A stretch of DNA of 64,000 nucleotides, taken from the NCBI RefSeq assembly GCF_021155765.1, contig NC_060114.1, positions 17,369,501 to 17,433,500 of the forward strand, read 5' to 3'. A program made the translations under genes and the position numbers. A model generated the notes under the pieces. The model searched no databases. It was not told the DNA's origin and saw only the letters and a list, made by a program, of their open reading frames with translations. The DNA comes from Diprion similis (Eukaryota; Arthropoda; Insecta; Hymenoptera; Diprionidae). How positions within the stretch are numbered: the first letter of the stretch is position 1; the number at the start of each line of letters is the position of its first letter. Positions 37,701 to 59,992 of the stretch are shown here, piece by piece.

Positions 37701-40700
37701 AGCAATGTTTTATTAGGATCAACAAAATGCAAAGCTTACAACCTGGCCAAACGATCGAACTTGATGTTGGAAATGAAAAAACTAAGATCATAAAGGGTCC
37801 CGAACCTGACAGCCCGTTCAAAGTATGCACATCTGAAGCAACCGAGGTTTCACCGAGAGAAGTATGTTCAGTAAAATTTATGTTTTCATTTAATAAAATC
37901 AGATTGATACAATCAATTTTGTTTCTGTCAATTCGACAATTTGACAAGGCTGTACTTTTCTTTTGATGCGATTAGCCTTTTGCCTCTTGTTTGTTTTTTA
38001 ACCCCTGTTATAAATTTAAAATGTAAATTAAAATTTCTCGTTATCGTTATCGTGTAGTGAGCTTTAATTGTATTTGTCTGTTAGTCTGTTAGCGAGAATA
38101 ACATCAAGGAAGATAAGATGGAGGAGGAGAAGGAAAAGAAAGAGAAGACTGCTGTGCAAAATATTAAGGAAATTGACAATACGACTACTCCAGACGTAAT
38201 AGTACTCACTGAACCTGTTGTGACAGCTGAGTCGAAAACTACGTCGCCAGAAATGAGACCATCTCTGACGACTGACGTTTCCTCGTCACCGATCAGGCTT
38301 CCTAGCTCGCTGTTAAGCTCATGCTCACCAAAAAACAGTCTGAAACGATATGCTAAACTAAGAACAGCTACACCACAGGGACGTACAGCTCACATGCTGG
38401 GCCTTGTAACTAAACAAGCCTTAGCAGAGACAAAGTCCGGTGTCTCGCTGGATGAAGATCTTGCTTCGAGTTCTAAAAAGGCCAAGGAAAATGAAGAGGA
38501 GTCAACCTCAGGGAAGAAAGATCGGCTCCTTGTTCTCAAGGAACCGGAACGACTTGGAAGTCCATCTGGTAGCAGACAGGAAAAAATATTTAATAAGATG
38601 AAAACTGCTCCGGATAAAGACACGTTGCCACAAACCATGGCGAATCATTTTGGTAACTTGAGAAATGACGGGGAGAAATCGTCGCTGATAAAGATAATGG
38701 ACATGGAACATACTAGTACAGATAGTACACCGATTGATCAGACCGGTGAGATGAACAGAGAAAAGACTGACGAAGACAACAATGCCTTGCCTGCTCAAGA
38801 CAGAGAGGCACTTCCTATGCTGGAGTGGTCCAGTGCCAATCCACCATCCCTAACTGCCTCCCCATCGGCCAGCATTCTCAAACGACAGCGGGTGCTACAG
38901 ATTGAAAATGATGCCGAAAGTCCGACTCTTGCGTCCAAGGTAAGCAGAATTTTTTTTTCTTAGTTATCTATGGAAATTAGTTGACACAGGTAAAACAATG
39001 AACTGTTCTTGTTTACGTTTGTGACTTCAGAGAAAACGAGTCAGTTTTGCCGATCCTCCAGTATCCAAAGAAATGGGGTATGAGATAACGACCTCAACAT
39101 CGCCGCATCGTATGAGCAAAGTTTCCTCAGCATTGCGTATTTTCGTTCCGCGCAAGGATTCGCCTGTACGCCAAAAGCAGCAGACAAAGATTAGGACCTT
39201 TCAAAGTTCTGGAAAGTCTGATAAAGAACAGGAGATGGAAATTGATAAATCTTTAAATGCAACCGATTCCCAGGTCGTCGATGGGACATTAAATGCGAGC
39301 AAGTGTAGTTCGAAAATGGAGATTGACTCTAATAGACTCACAGTAACATCTCAGGAAACCCAAAACCAGACTTCAGATACCGTCAACAATAGTAACAATC
39401 AGATTTCACTACCACAGCGCGGAAACGATTCCGCAAAAGTGACTCTTGATAACTTGACAATGGAAATAGAAATAGCGGCCGTATCGCCAAACTCGAAATT
39501 CAAAAGTAAAGATGACAAAGATGTAATGGAACAAGATGTGAAAGTATTGGAGAAACAAAGTATCGAGGAGACTGAAACCCAGCAGGACATATTTGAGATT
39601 GTCAATACTGCCCCAGTCATCGACAAGTGTAATAGTTTGCCAAAAAGTAGCAAAAAGACGAGCCCCACACTGGGGAAGGAGACTTCACAAGACGACAGCA
39701 GTCTGATATGTACGGAAATTAACGTACCATTGAATCCCACAGCGGAGGAAAGTTTGACGAGAAAAGAAAGCTTGTGCACAGATGACCTCGAGGATACAGT
39801 TGACATACAAAATGTCACAGGGCTTAATTCTACTACTAATTCCGAGGAATTGTTCTGCCGGAAACCTGTCAGGACCAGCACGCAAGCAAATGATGCCGGA
39901 CAATCAGCTGAATTTGATACTCTTCCCGTGACAGATTCAGTTTTTTCCAATTTACCATTCAGCCAGAACAGCCAAGCTACTAACGACACTATGGAACTTG
40001 ACGAGCCAGAATTGCTGGATTCTAGATCTCCCATATTCCCCACGTTGATAGAGTCTGGTGAACCAATCAATTCTATTGTAGGATACCTTGCTGATCCTTT
40101 GTGGAAGTCGCATCTGTCTAACTACTTTCAAACAAAGGGCATTGAAACAGTGGGAAATCTTGCTCAGCTAAGCGAGCGTGAAGTTAATTGGATACCGGTG
40201 AAACGGAGCCCTAAGGTTCCCTTTGTTAAGAGTGTATTACACCATTTCGAAAAGTCAGCTGTTGTCGGCTTGCCATCTCTTGGAACTATGGACAACACAT
40301 CCCAGTCGTCGGTCGGCATAACCCCTACTGCATCTCCTGACTTGTCACTGACTAGCTCTACGCCTATCGCTCAGTCTTCCTCCCTCTGTGCACCCCTGGG
40401 TAAACCGAAAATTAGAAATGCAATGAATGATCGTGTAGTATGTTCCGAGAAACTGACTAAATCTACAGAGACTCAAGTTTCGATTGAGGAACTTCTGGAC
40501 GAGGTTGACGCTTCGGTCACGCTTAAAAGTGCGATAAAAAGATGCTCGGCCGAAAATATTCTCGCTAATTATAAGGTAAGTAACACGTCCGAAAATGATT
40601 TTCTTGAAAGACTCATTCGTTGATTTATTTGTATATTTTTTGTTTCTTGTAGTTAAAGATGAAAAACATGGCTGAAGAAGACCTTGAACGTGAAACTATA

Positions 40701-41372
40701 AAAATGCTTGGAATACAGCTGAAGACTAGCGCTGATGCGCATTTGAAAACTGCATGTCGAGCCTCAGGATTGGAAAAAGTCCTGGGTAGACTGCCGGACA
40801 TTTTCAGTCATGACAAAAATTTCTTTACGAAAGTCTTGGGAGCGTATCGTCGTAAACTTCAAGTTGCAGACTGCATGCGGGCATTGGACTTTGAGGAAAT
40901 CAAAACGGCTATCAACAAGCGTTGCACGTCGTCGGATCTTGCGGAATTGTTATCAAGGAAACTCAAGGAAGAGGCAGATGCTGGCATAACTACACCAATG
41001 ACTGAATTGTCCAGTCTTCAAGCGATGCTGAAACGCATGCCCAAAGATTTGATCATCAGTCACACAGTCGCCAATGAGGAACTCATCTCCCCACTCATTG
41101 TATTAGACATTGCCCTACAGAACAACAGCTCTGCTGACATATGTTCGGCTCTAGAAGGACAGCCAAGCACTGTACGAAATCGTATTTTCAGTGAGCTATG
41201 CACTATTCAGGCCTTGACAACACATATAGAAGAGAAAAAATTATCCGATGACGCACTAACAGAGTTGTTGAAAGTGGTGGGAAAAAATTTAGATACTACA
41301 AAACTCCTTGACGTGTTCAATGAGACCTTGAAAGAGAAATTCACCCAACTAAAAGCGCCGTCAAATACGTAG
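31722..41372 (+). CDS. Rif1: Telomere-associated protein RIF1 homologue
   Basis: Fifteen coding exons give about 2,539 aa: 31722-31834, 31941-32144, 32234-32528, 32647-32984, 33090-33711, 33781-33980, 34214-34354, 34443-34608, 34906-35113, 35261-35487, 35781-36188, 36284-37861, 38085-38939, 39031-40575, 40653-41372. All phases join. Residues 1-840 are an alpha-helical, HEAT-like N-terminal domain. RIF1's LTEHQKE block is encoded at 36325-36345. A long acidic/serine-rich disordered region follows. PP1-docking motifs SILK (about residue 1763) and RVSF (about 1788) are followed by the conserved C-terminal block (about 2116-2190, ending PVKRSPKVPFVKS). RIF1 recruits PP1 to oppose DDK at origins, sets replication timing and limits end resection. 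The exon 5 end needs a GC donor, so that junction is the weakest. The C-terminal 350 residues are not recognised outside insects. Poly(A) signal at 41843. Confidence 0.9.
37340..37435 (+). repeat. In-frame EKK tandem repeat inside Rif1
   Basis: About seven imperfect 12-15-bp units encode E-K-K/N plus S-V, T-M or T-V, giving a lysine/glutamate-rich run in the disordered middle of RIF1 near residue 1330-1360. The units are almost identical at the DNA level, so copy number is likely to vary between individuals. Confidence 0.8.
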
Positions 41373-41842
41373 GTCTTACGTTGCCCCCTTGTACTTTTGA
41401 AACTTTTTTTCCTGTTTCGTTTATTGACTCGTAGATATTAGGAATGTTTTCACTTTAAAGTCAAATGTTATTTTCCTTAAATAGCTTATTTCTTTCTTGA
41501 GTTTATGAATTTTGATACCACGCTGATTGCAGTACTTGGTTTACAGTAATTTACTGACGATAAATATCGGTATTCACCTAGCAGTAGGACTTGTGTTCCC
41601 TAAATATAAAAATGCTGCGTTGTAAATATGAATAGTCTGTAATAATTAACGATTATTTCAATACTGATTGTGCTGACTCAATTATTTGAATAATCTAATA
41701 TCTTATGTTGTAGGACTAGGTACTTTATTTATGTAGTTACTTTTAAATGCTTGAAAGAACGAAGGAAAAAATGATTACAACCAAATACAGGAGTTTGAAG
41801 TATTATCATTATCATTTTCATTCTTATTTATACAAATATTAC

Positions 41843-41848
41843 AATAAA
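41843..41848 (+). terminator. Probable Rif1 poly(A) signal
   Basis: AATAAA lies about 470 bp after the Rif1 stop codon and is the first canonical hexamer I noticed downstream on this strand. Confidence 0.45.
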
Positions 41849-42241
41849 TGAAAAATTAACGATTGTAGTAATGTCTAAATAAGTTGATGCTTTCAAAAAA
41901 AATCATTCTCTCCCCTACGTTTCACTCATATCTGCATAAAACTGATTTCTCAAAGACTAAGAATCACGAAAATAAGTTAAAGTGAATGGAAGTGCAATGC
42001 AAGGATCATACAAACTTTTATAATTATTCTGAATAATACTTACCCGTAATTCTATTTCTTAGCGGCTATTATTTTCTTCTGCTTGATCTTAAAACAATTC
42101 TACTACCAGATAATGAAACTTGACCATAAATATTTTTATTAAGATCAACCATCAGATAACATTAAACTTTTAATCTACTCGAATTGAAAAAGCGGGACTT
42201 TTTCGTTGACAATTTTTTTCAATTACCGATCTGCAATTGCC

Positions 42242-42643
42242 TCAAGTTTTTACTGCCTGTTTGAGCGTAGACTTGCCGCCTCTTAGTTCTGAGGACCAAC
42301 CGACCATCTTGTAACTTCCGCAGTAATGCATCCCCTGATATATTTTTACATCCTTCGTGGCCATTAAGATGCCCCTTTGCAATGTGTCATCTGGTGGAAA
42401 AAAATCAGACTAATTCAACCAGGCTGACATCTGACTGTTGACCGTGTTTTTCCGCATATGGATGGTAGAGGAGGTATATTATTGACTATATTTAATCAAT
42501 TTATGTGACATGAGTAATTTGAAACCTCAAGAATTACGATTCGCCTCTATTAAAATAAAAAACTCAGGTTATGTTGCAATAAAATGGCGTCGACAACCAT
42601 GCTCTGACGTCATAAGGACATTTCCCAATAAGCGTAGTGCCAT
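42242..42643 (-). CDS. Small unidentified minus-strand gene, head-to-head with vezatin
   Basis: The main exon (42242-42390, minus) starts at a strong acceptor (T-run, CCACCAG) and stays open for 48 codons, reading DTLQRGILMATKDVKIYQGM then HYCGSYKMVGWSSELRGG and a basic tail to TGA. The composition is protein-like, and an AATAAA lies about 100 bp beyond the stop on the minus strand. A candidate first exon (42598-42643) starts with ATG in a good context (GCCCATGG) and encodes MALRLLGNVLMTSEH. It joins in phase through a weak GTTGTC donor, giving 64 aa in total. The leucine/arginine start could be a mitochondrial presequence, but that is inference. I do not recognise the family. Alternatively translation starts at the internal ATG of the main exon, giving 40 aa. 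Confidence 0.4.
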
Positions 42644-42774
42644 GGGCTCTATGGGCGCCAGTCTTAAATAACTACAATTCGAAGACTTAACCTTAAAATT
42701 GTGCAAAAATCTAACCTATAAATTTTTATGTTTATTCTCGTTTTTCGTCCGTGTGTATTTAAGAGTATTTAAAT
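42644..42774. promoter_or_regulatory. Putative bidirectional promoter
   Basis: Only 131 bp separate the candidate start codon of the small minus-strand gene (42643) from the vezatin-like ATG (42775). If both models are right, the two genes share this promoter. No core motif is certain. Confidence 0.35.
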
Positions 42775-45591
42775 ATGTTGTTAAACAGTGATACAGATTT
42801 ATGCTACGAGGAAGATGAGGATGTTGTCATTGCCGTAAGTCATACGAATTTACGGTGTAAATGATAACCTGTTGATGTGTAAAAGCCACAATCAATAACA
42901 AATCAAAAAATCATCCGTCTATAATCATCTGAAACTGACTTCACGTTCCATAAAATTTCAGGGAAGCGAACTGCATGAAGCTCTGTCAAAAATGGGATAT
43001 TTGGATTATGAAGTCGTCTCGGTTCGCAACGACGAACTGTCATCCGTCACTGAGAAACATACTGAGAAGGTTACTCGATTGTTGCCTACACTAACCCTTC
43101 GATATTTATTCCTCTCTCTTGCTTTTTATTTTTTAAATCAATTGATATTCTTGGGAAGTGTTTTTCAAAATATGTTATCTGAAGCACCGTGCAGAATCCA
43201 AAGTTTGTGGATGAGCAAAAAACTTGAACTCGAAGCCACTAGAAAGTGCTTCGAAACAGTCGATCTTATTGTAATTTGTTCTTCGATTTCCATATCCAGG
43301 CATGTACTGGCATTTATCGAGGTTTATGCAAAACCGTTTTGAGTGTTTGTCAATATTTAGTCAAGGTAAGAATGTTGAGGAAACTGATTTACAGTGATAA
43401 AATTATCGTCCTTTCAACAATGCAGTCACATTATTTATGTGTTCAATTTTTATATCAGGATACCAAAGCATTGCAAAAACAGCTGACCAGTATATCAGAA
43501 GCAAGGTACCTCCTCGACGATCATGCAGCATTGATTAAAAGTCTTTTAGATTCGGATGAAAGGATAGAGCCGAGGCAAGGATTTCACTTGGAATTGTAGA
43601 CAAAGATTCGTAATCTGTCATTCATGAAGTTTTGTCTCTTTCTTCAATTACAGGACAGCATATGGCTTACTATCTTACTTGAAATACGCAGCAGCTGCTG
43701 TCGCAGGATACTATCTTGTGAAGCACAGTTCGAATTCGTTAACTTGGCTGGCAACCTTTTCTGCACTTACGGCTGCTCGATACGGATATCTTAATTGGCG
43801 AACGAATCGCGATTTGAGGAAACTTATATCAGAACAAACGGAGCTTTATTACACTTATAAAAGGAGTCTGAGGATCTTGAATCAGTTTTTCCGAATCAAT
43901 ATTGGTGCAAAACAGTCTGGAATGAAATTTAAGTAAGCTCCTAAACCTAAATCTAATGAACATATGCGGTAAATCAGTAAAAAGTTTAACCGAATGTTGC
44001 ATCATTTACTTATTTCTTATTTTAATTTATTTGCACAGCGATTTTGCTCCAGAGAAATTGAAATTATTACAAACTGTAACTGAAAGTACGATGAAATCAT
44101 TGCAAATTATATCCAACTTATACTATAGGACAACTTTGAGTATGTTTGATCTTCTGCCAGATTCATATCGGCCAAATATTGATCTCCAAATTGCCGGTCT
44201 AAACAAAGACAGTTTTGTAAATATGGGTGAAGTAACGTACGGAAGTTTGAAGGTATAAAATTCACAATCAAGAACGACCTGTGAAATAGAACTTAAAAAC
44301 ATTCTCATATTTTCAGCAATTATTCTACAGATTCGTTCTTGTTCAATCAGAGATGCTGTTGACTTTAGCACATCTTGGTCACAGTGACCTGTTAGGTGTG
44401 TGCGACGAAATAAAAAGAGCACTGAAGATGGAGAAAATTGTTGCACAGCTTCTCAAACTAACAGAGAAACACAGAATATCATTAGCAAAAGTGGTCGATG
44501 AATTTCACAATTACAGATCCGTTTCTGTCGAAGCAAAGTACAGGTATTTAATAAAAGAGACCCGAGACATATGTAATTTTATTTTATAAATTGTACATAT
44601 TAATTCATTAATTTTCAGGAGGAGTTTTCCTGGATCGAAATGGCAAGATCTTTACGTTCGCTTGCACCTCACCTCTCATAAGATGCAACATGCCTATAAC
44701 AAGTTAACGTCGGTAATGGAAGATATAGAAAATCACCTAGACAGAGGAACTAATGAATCTGAGCTTCTCGAAGCTTTGCAAATAAAACTTGACGACGTGT
44801 ACAAAGATGCTGTGAAAGCCAAGGATCTAGCAGAATTAAGCATGTTAATAGTTGCGCGAATGAATCAAAAGAATTACAATCGAAAAACGGGAAATGATGA
44901 AATGTGTGATGTTTCCAGTGGAACTTTGCGGTCGGATATTCCAATAGTCAAAGACACTGATCCAGAAATAATGGACGAAGTTTTTGAGGAATATATTCGT
45001 GAAAATCATTCGGATGCTCTGATAAACTCTAACATGGATGATTATTTGGAGAGAAGTTACAAGCTTGATAAGATGCTATCTAGTAATCTTATGTCTGAGT
45101 TGAAAGGAGCCTTAATTGAAAAGCAGAAGGATACTAGGGAACGGGAATTGCGTGCGATGGAACGAATGGGTTATATAATTCCAAGTGAATCGCCTACTGC
45201 TAATGATTCAAAACAGGATCACTTGTCAGATTCCGACAGCGAAACTGTGTCGATAAGTTCTGTTCGATATTCAGAAGACGCATTGGAACAGAAGGAAAAA
45301 TCAATATCAAAATGCGCAACAATTGCGCCTGTCCCTCCGCCTCCACCGCCCCTTCCTCCTGGTCTAATGGAACCGAAATTTCATCAGCCAAGAGCAGAAA
45401 AAAAAGCAGATGGGGCTGAAAGTGAAAATGAAGGATCTAGATGTTATATTCCCTTGTTGCCTTCGAGGCCTGTTTTGCTACCGTCGTTCTTATCTAACGA
45501 GGAAGAAACTTTTATCGGAAGTGGAGAAAATTCTGACGAAGATCTCAGTGCAAATGAATCTGATGAAGAATCTGTAAATACCGACTTGTAG
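42775..45591 (+). CDS. Vezatin-like membrane protein
   Basis: Eight exons give about 687 aa: 42775-42834, 42962-43069, 43300-43365, 43459-43595, 43654-43932, 44039-44252, 44317-44543, 44619-45591. Phases join. The N-terminal ELHEALSKMGYLDYEVVS matches the vezatin start. A hydrophobic pair (TAYGLLSYLKYAAAAVAGYY and SLTWLATFSALTAARYGYL) sits where vezatin has its two membrane segments. The later YLERSYKLDKMLSSNLMSEL block matches the conserved C-terminal helix. A proline run (VPPPPPPLPPG) suits profilin/EVH1 or SH3 binding, and the tail is acidic. Vezatins are junctional and vesicle proteins; vertebrate vezatin links myosin VIIA to cadherin-catenin complexes, and the fly homologue assists dynein-driven axonal transport. 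The exon 2 donor (AAG/GTTACT) is weak. Reading on would add a hydrophobic stretch (43085-43170) that I take to be intron. Confidence 0.75.
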
Positions 45592-46536
45592 GTAATTTTA
45601 GTTTTTAATTTTTATTACCACTCAAACTTATTAAATTATTTTTATCGTGTAGCAATAATTCAAGAAATGTATTGTAAAGAAAATGATCGGCTTTTTCCGA
45701 GGAAGTCTAATTAAATGTTTTGATAAAATTCCGAACATTATTATCCATTTATATATATATTTTTTATCTGGGAAATCTCCCATCGGAATTATAAATATAT
45801 AAAAGTCAACATAAGTCAAGCTAATATGTCAATAGAATTCATCATTTCAATAATTCGTATAGTTTGATTTTTTCTTCGACGGTATATCTTAAAAGATAAA
45901 TTTAATTATTAATAGCAGTCATTATACAATCGCGATTGTATACTTGACCTAACCTCAATCTAAACTAAAAATGGAGACTCTTACTGATGTCTCCATCCAA
46001 CGTTTGTGCATAAATTGACAACTCGTCGGCTTTTTTGTTAAAATATTATTGACGTGATATGATTAATCGTAAATTTAATAATTATTTGTTCTTAAACATT
46101 CGATATTGCAATCTCAAGCATAATAATTGTTTCGAACTTTTCTGGAAATGTAATTTTTTTTAGGTTATGTGTCCCATTATAAGTTTGACGTAACCACGAA
46201 TTAAAAACATTATGCGATCGATGAAATAGTAATTATCTTTTTAAAATTCAATTTCTTGGAGGCGACAAAGTTACACGAAATTGTACTCTTGTTTTAATCT
46301 TATTTTGGCATCGAATCAACTCTTATGCGATTTGATACAATTAGTGCATGTTGTGCATGTGCAGTGCCGTATAATCCACGGTTCACTTTAAATATTGCAG
46401 AGTGATGTAAAGCAATTATAAATTAACATGTGTCAGAGGTATATTTTTGAGAAAATTTTATAATCTCTAAATTTTTAATAATTTTTTATTAATAGATTCA
46501 TTTAATAAATTCTAGCCGATTTCTGCTACATTGAAA
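45592..46536. other. Spacer between vezatin-like gene and OMA1
   Basis: AT-rich sequence with no open frame of interest. It should contain the vezatin 3' UTR and the OMA1 promoter. Confidence 0.5.
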
Positions 46537-48737
46537 ATGTTTTCCACACTTCGTGGAGTTTGCTCGGCAAACGCTAAATTTCGAAATAAAAGAGTCCTCG
46601 CGTTCGTTAGTTTTCCAACGCGGTCGGTAAAGAATTTTCCCAAGTTTACGGTAGAGCGATGCAAGGCGCGCCACAATATTCCCGCGAAAATTCAATTTTC
46701 AAATTGCAAATTTCACACAACGAACCGGCGCGATATTCCCCCGGTTCTGGCACTAATTCTGCGACCTGTATTGCGTATTGGTGCCTTTATTTTCGGACGA
46801 ACTCTGAAAAAATGGTGGAGAAGAATAGACCCAAACGAACGCGAGCGATACGCAGCGGCTTTACGAAAGAAGAAACCATATTTATATGGTGAGTTTGAAA
46901 TTGAAATCCGTATACTCAACTAATTTTTATTCTGAAGAGATACAAATAAGAATTTAAGCAATTTCGAGTTATTGAATCTGCGTTTATTCAGGCTTCCTGG
47001 GAGCATTCTTCGCAATGCTTGCGATATACTATGTATTGCACATAGAAAACACTCCGATAACAAATCGCCCGCGCTTCATAATGTTCACCAAACAACAGCA
47101 GGCTGCCTTCGAAAAGTTCCAGTTAGATTTGGTATGTATAACGACTTAATGTTGAAGGTATTCGTGTGCGGACTGGGAATTTAAATTTTTATTTTAATCT
47201 CAGGTGTAGGGTTTCAAAACTTGCAAAAATACAATTTCTTCTGCAAGTCGTGATCACGCAACAGCTTCGAATTGCCAGTGTACGAACGTTTTTAATTATA
47301 CAAGCATGATAAACAATAAAGACTTTGAGGTCTCGAATTTCCATCTAAGATGACAATTTTCATGTGCACGATATTTCAACTTGTGCTTGTATTTTTTAGG
47401 GCTTCCGTGATTAAGAATCATCTGTGCCGTCTCATCGTCATGTTTTGAAATAGTTGCAAAGCAGAAATGGAATGCCTTCGTCTTTGTATTAATTGAAAGA
47501 GACCGCACTTACACTTAACACTGTAACTGTTCTTTTTATGTCAATTATAGCATTTGGAGGAGCATATGGACAAAATCCTTCCGCATAATCATCCGGTTTA
47601 TCAGCAGTTACTGAAAGTAACAAATCGGATATTAAATGGGAACAAGGACTTGCCATACATCAAGGAAAAAAACTGGACTTTGAGTGTTATTGATTTGCCA
47701 GAAAACAACGCCTTTGTTTTACCTGTTTGTACAATATAACGCTTCTGTGAAATCAAATTCCATAATTTTATCTATAGTCAGAGGCCGCTTGATATTCAAA
47801 TTTAACAACACTGTTTCAGGGTGGAAATATATTTATATTCACTGGCATGCTTAAGATGGTTGAAAATGAAGATCAACTATCGTTCATAATAGCCCATGAA
47901 ATGGCACACTCGTTGCTGAAACATGCGGTGAGAACTAAATGCACGATATACCTGGATAAAATCTAAGAATACATTATAAAGATTCAAAATACAAATAACG
48001 GTCACACGTGGAGAAGAATTTTTCAGAAATAGTTAACTACACAAGTATATCGTAAATCTACAGTTAACATAATCGATTAATATATCATTTAGATGGAACA
48101 AGTGTCGAATGGATTTATAATAGATGTCTTGTTACTCCTGCCGATAGTACTTATCTGGGCGTTATTCCCAGACTCGATTGCGTTAATCCTTCAATTGACA
48201 GGCTATCAGATTCTTAACATTTTCCACGATTTACCCTACAACAGAGCCCTGGAAAGTGAAGCTGACGAAGTCGGACTGACTCTATCAGCCAAAGTAAGCT
48301 CAGATTTGAGAAAAATGAGGACCTTTTCTGAATTTTGGTTTTTCTATTTATCCTTTTCGTTATTCAGGCGTGCGTTGACGTTCGAGAGGCTGTTGTTTTT
48401 TGGAAAATGATGCGATCTCTCCAAGAATTGAACGCGGAGCCTTCTAACGTCACATGGCTCTCGACACATCCGAATCACAAAGATCGGGCAGAAAATTTAA
48501 ACGGATTAATGTCGAAAGCTATCGCTTTACGTGGCAATTATCAGGTCAAAATACATTCAATTAAATTATCCTATATTGTACAGCAATATTCAGTAATTAT
48601 CATCATCAATAATCTGCTTCTTGTTTCACGGCGCTGAACAGTGTCCAGGACTAAGCCCAGTGGATCCGAGGAAAAAATTCGACGCACAATCAATAAAAGA
48701 CGTTGAAGCTCGATTGAAACTACGTGGAGTTTTATAA
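46537..48737 (+). CDS. OMA1: OMA1 mitochondrial zinc metalloprotease
   Basis: Seven exons give 415 aa: 46537-46888, 46992-47131, 47551-47724, 47820-47927, 48093-48293, 48368-48544, 48642-48737. All phases join. The start is arginine-rich and lacks acidic residues, a mitochondrial presequence (MFSTLRGVCSANAKFRNKR). A membrane segment follows (GAFFAMLAIYYVLHI), then NAFVLPGGNIFIFTGM. The M48 active site HEMAH is in exon 4, and the third zinc ligand lies in ALESEADEVGL in exon 5, preceded by a second hydrophobic segment. STHPNHKDRAENL completes the fold. OMA1 is the inner-membrane protease that, on loss of membrane potential, cleaves OPA1 and DELE1, driving fragmentation and the integrated stress response. 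Length and catalytic residues are normal. It is transcribed towards the AHCYL gene. The ATG at 46537 is the first in frame before the presequence. Confidence 0.93.
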
Positions 48738-48756
48738 CTGTTATTCTAGACCACCG

Positions 48757-48762
48757 AATAAA
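48757..48762 (+). terminator. OMA1 poly(A) signal
   Basis: AATAAA 20 bp after the OMA1 stop codon, implying a very short 3' UTR. Confidence 0.6.
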
Positions 48763-58867
<10,105 letters not shown>

Positions 58868-59536
58868 TTTGAACTGATCTACTTGCTGGTCGATGTTCGA
58901 TTGTTATATTTTGATTTTTTCTTACTTATATACTTTATTCCAGTTATTTTCACGCCACCTGACCACCTCTCGAACAAATTTTATGCTCCGAATGCCGAGG
59001 ATCTCGCTAGCTCTCACTTACGCACCTCAATACTGATATCACAGTCTGAAGACTTTCGAAACGCCGTTATCGGTACTACATACGCTGTTGATAACGAACG
59101 AAGGAAGAATGCTAATTTGAGCTAAGTGCTCCAACAAATTTACTGACTTTGCGCTAAAGTACGGACGACGTCACGTAACGAGCTCGTCGCTTCAAATAAA
59201 CGACTTTAATGTCATGTTGGCGATACCGACGATCAACGACTCCGAACGAGTCTGCCAAACCCCCCGTCGACTGACTGCGACGTTCTTGTGTTGTTCCCTT
59301 TGTTCAAATTCTCGATAAAAGGAGCGCGTTTTCCACTCCTGCGACACAATTCAACCCAAAGCGATATCATTGGCTGGGTCTATCAGACACAGCAATTACA
59401 TCGGTTTCCTGGCTGCGTCGATTTGTGTCAGAAACATTTCTGTACATGAAAAACGGCCACGGTGTTTTGGTGCCCTCTCCTAAACCTTTGGCGAACTATT
59501 TGGTCTAGAATCGAGCCTGAGGGCTTGCTACGATCT

Positions 59537-59637
59537 TTCACTTTTCTCATTTCCCACCATCTAAGCATTCTGATTGGCTTGCCAAATTTAGTCAATCAAT
59601 CGGAATGCTTGAATGGTGGGAAATGTTACAAGTGAAA
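59537..59637. promoter_or_regulatory. Hairpin with opposed CCAAT-like boxes
   Basis: Arms of about 40 bp: TTTCCCACCATCTAAGCATT followed by CTGATTGG, and its complement CAATCGGAATGCTTGAATGGTGGGAAA, with CACTTTT / AAGTG extending the match outward. It carries ATTGG on one arm and a near-CCAAT (CAATC) on the other. It lies about 670 bp upstream of the AHCYL start. It resembles the hairpin upstream of Rif1 in layout, not in arm sequence. Confidence 0.5.
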
Positions 59638-59712
59638 AACCGTAATATGCCCCTTGGTTTGAGTAGCGCTTTGTAACGCGAAATAGGTTTTTATAAAGTC
59701 GCGTTGTATGAA

Positions 59713-59885
59713 AACCTCAAAATCGCGGTGAGCCAAAACACTTGTACCACTCAAACGATCAGGATGAAACTTGTTTTAGAGGTATAAAATACGAATTTAT
59801 AATCACCTTGAGAGCAATTATTTGGCACAAGTAATTCTAAAAAAAATTGAAAGTCGTATGCCAATTTCACATAGGTATTGACGTG
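59713..59885 (+). repeat. Dispersed repeat, copy B
   Basis: Colinear and diverged relative to 8199-8390 (copy A). The best block is ACCTCAAAATCGCGG, then ACGATCAGGATGAAACTTG. No coding capacity. It abuts the hairpin element at 59882-59992, so that element could be part of the same repeat. Confidence 0.5.
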
Positions 59886-59992
59886 ACGATTATAATCCAA
59901 ATAACTACGGACCCGGATGATAAAACAGTTAACTCCTTCGTATAAGCATAGAAGATAATTGTTTTATCATCAGGGTTCTTAGAGTCGTCACG
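59882..59992. repeat. 111-bp hairpin element
   Basis: Inverted arms of about 35-45 bp start CGTGACGA and end TCGTCACG. The inner match is GGATGATAAAACAGTTA against TAATTGTTTTATCATCAGG. This fits a short MITE or a conserved terminal hairpin of the adjoining dispersed repeat. No target duplication is clear. Confidence 0.6.

Noticed and set aside
39399-40070. 223-aa minus-strand open frame inside Rif1 exon 14
   Set aside because: Same cause as above: serine-, leucine- and valine-rich antisense of a low-complexity coding exon.
43070-43299. Hydrophobic open frame continuing vezatin exon 2
   Set aside because: It could be read as an extra membrane helix, but the family goes from this N-terminal block to the segment encoded at 43300 onward, and the frame ends in stop without a donor.
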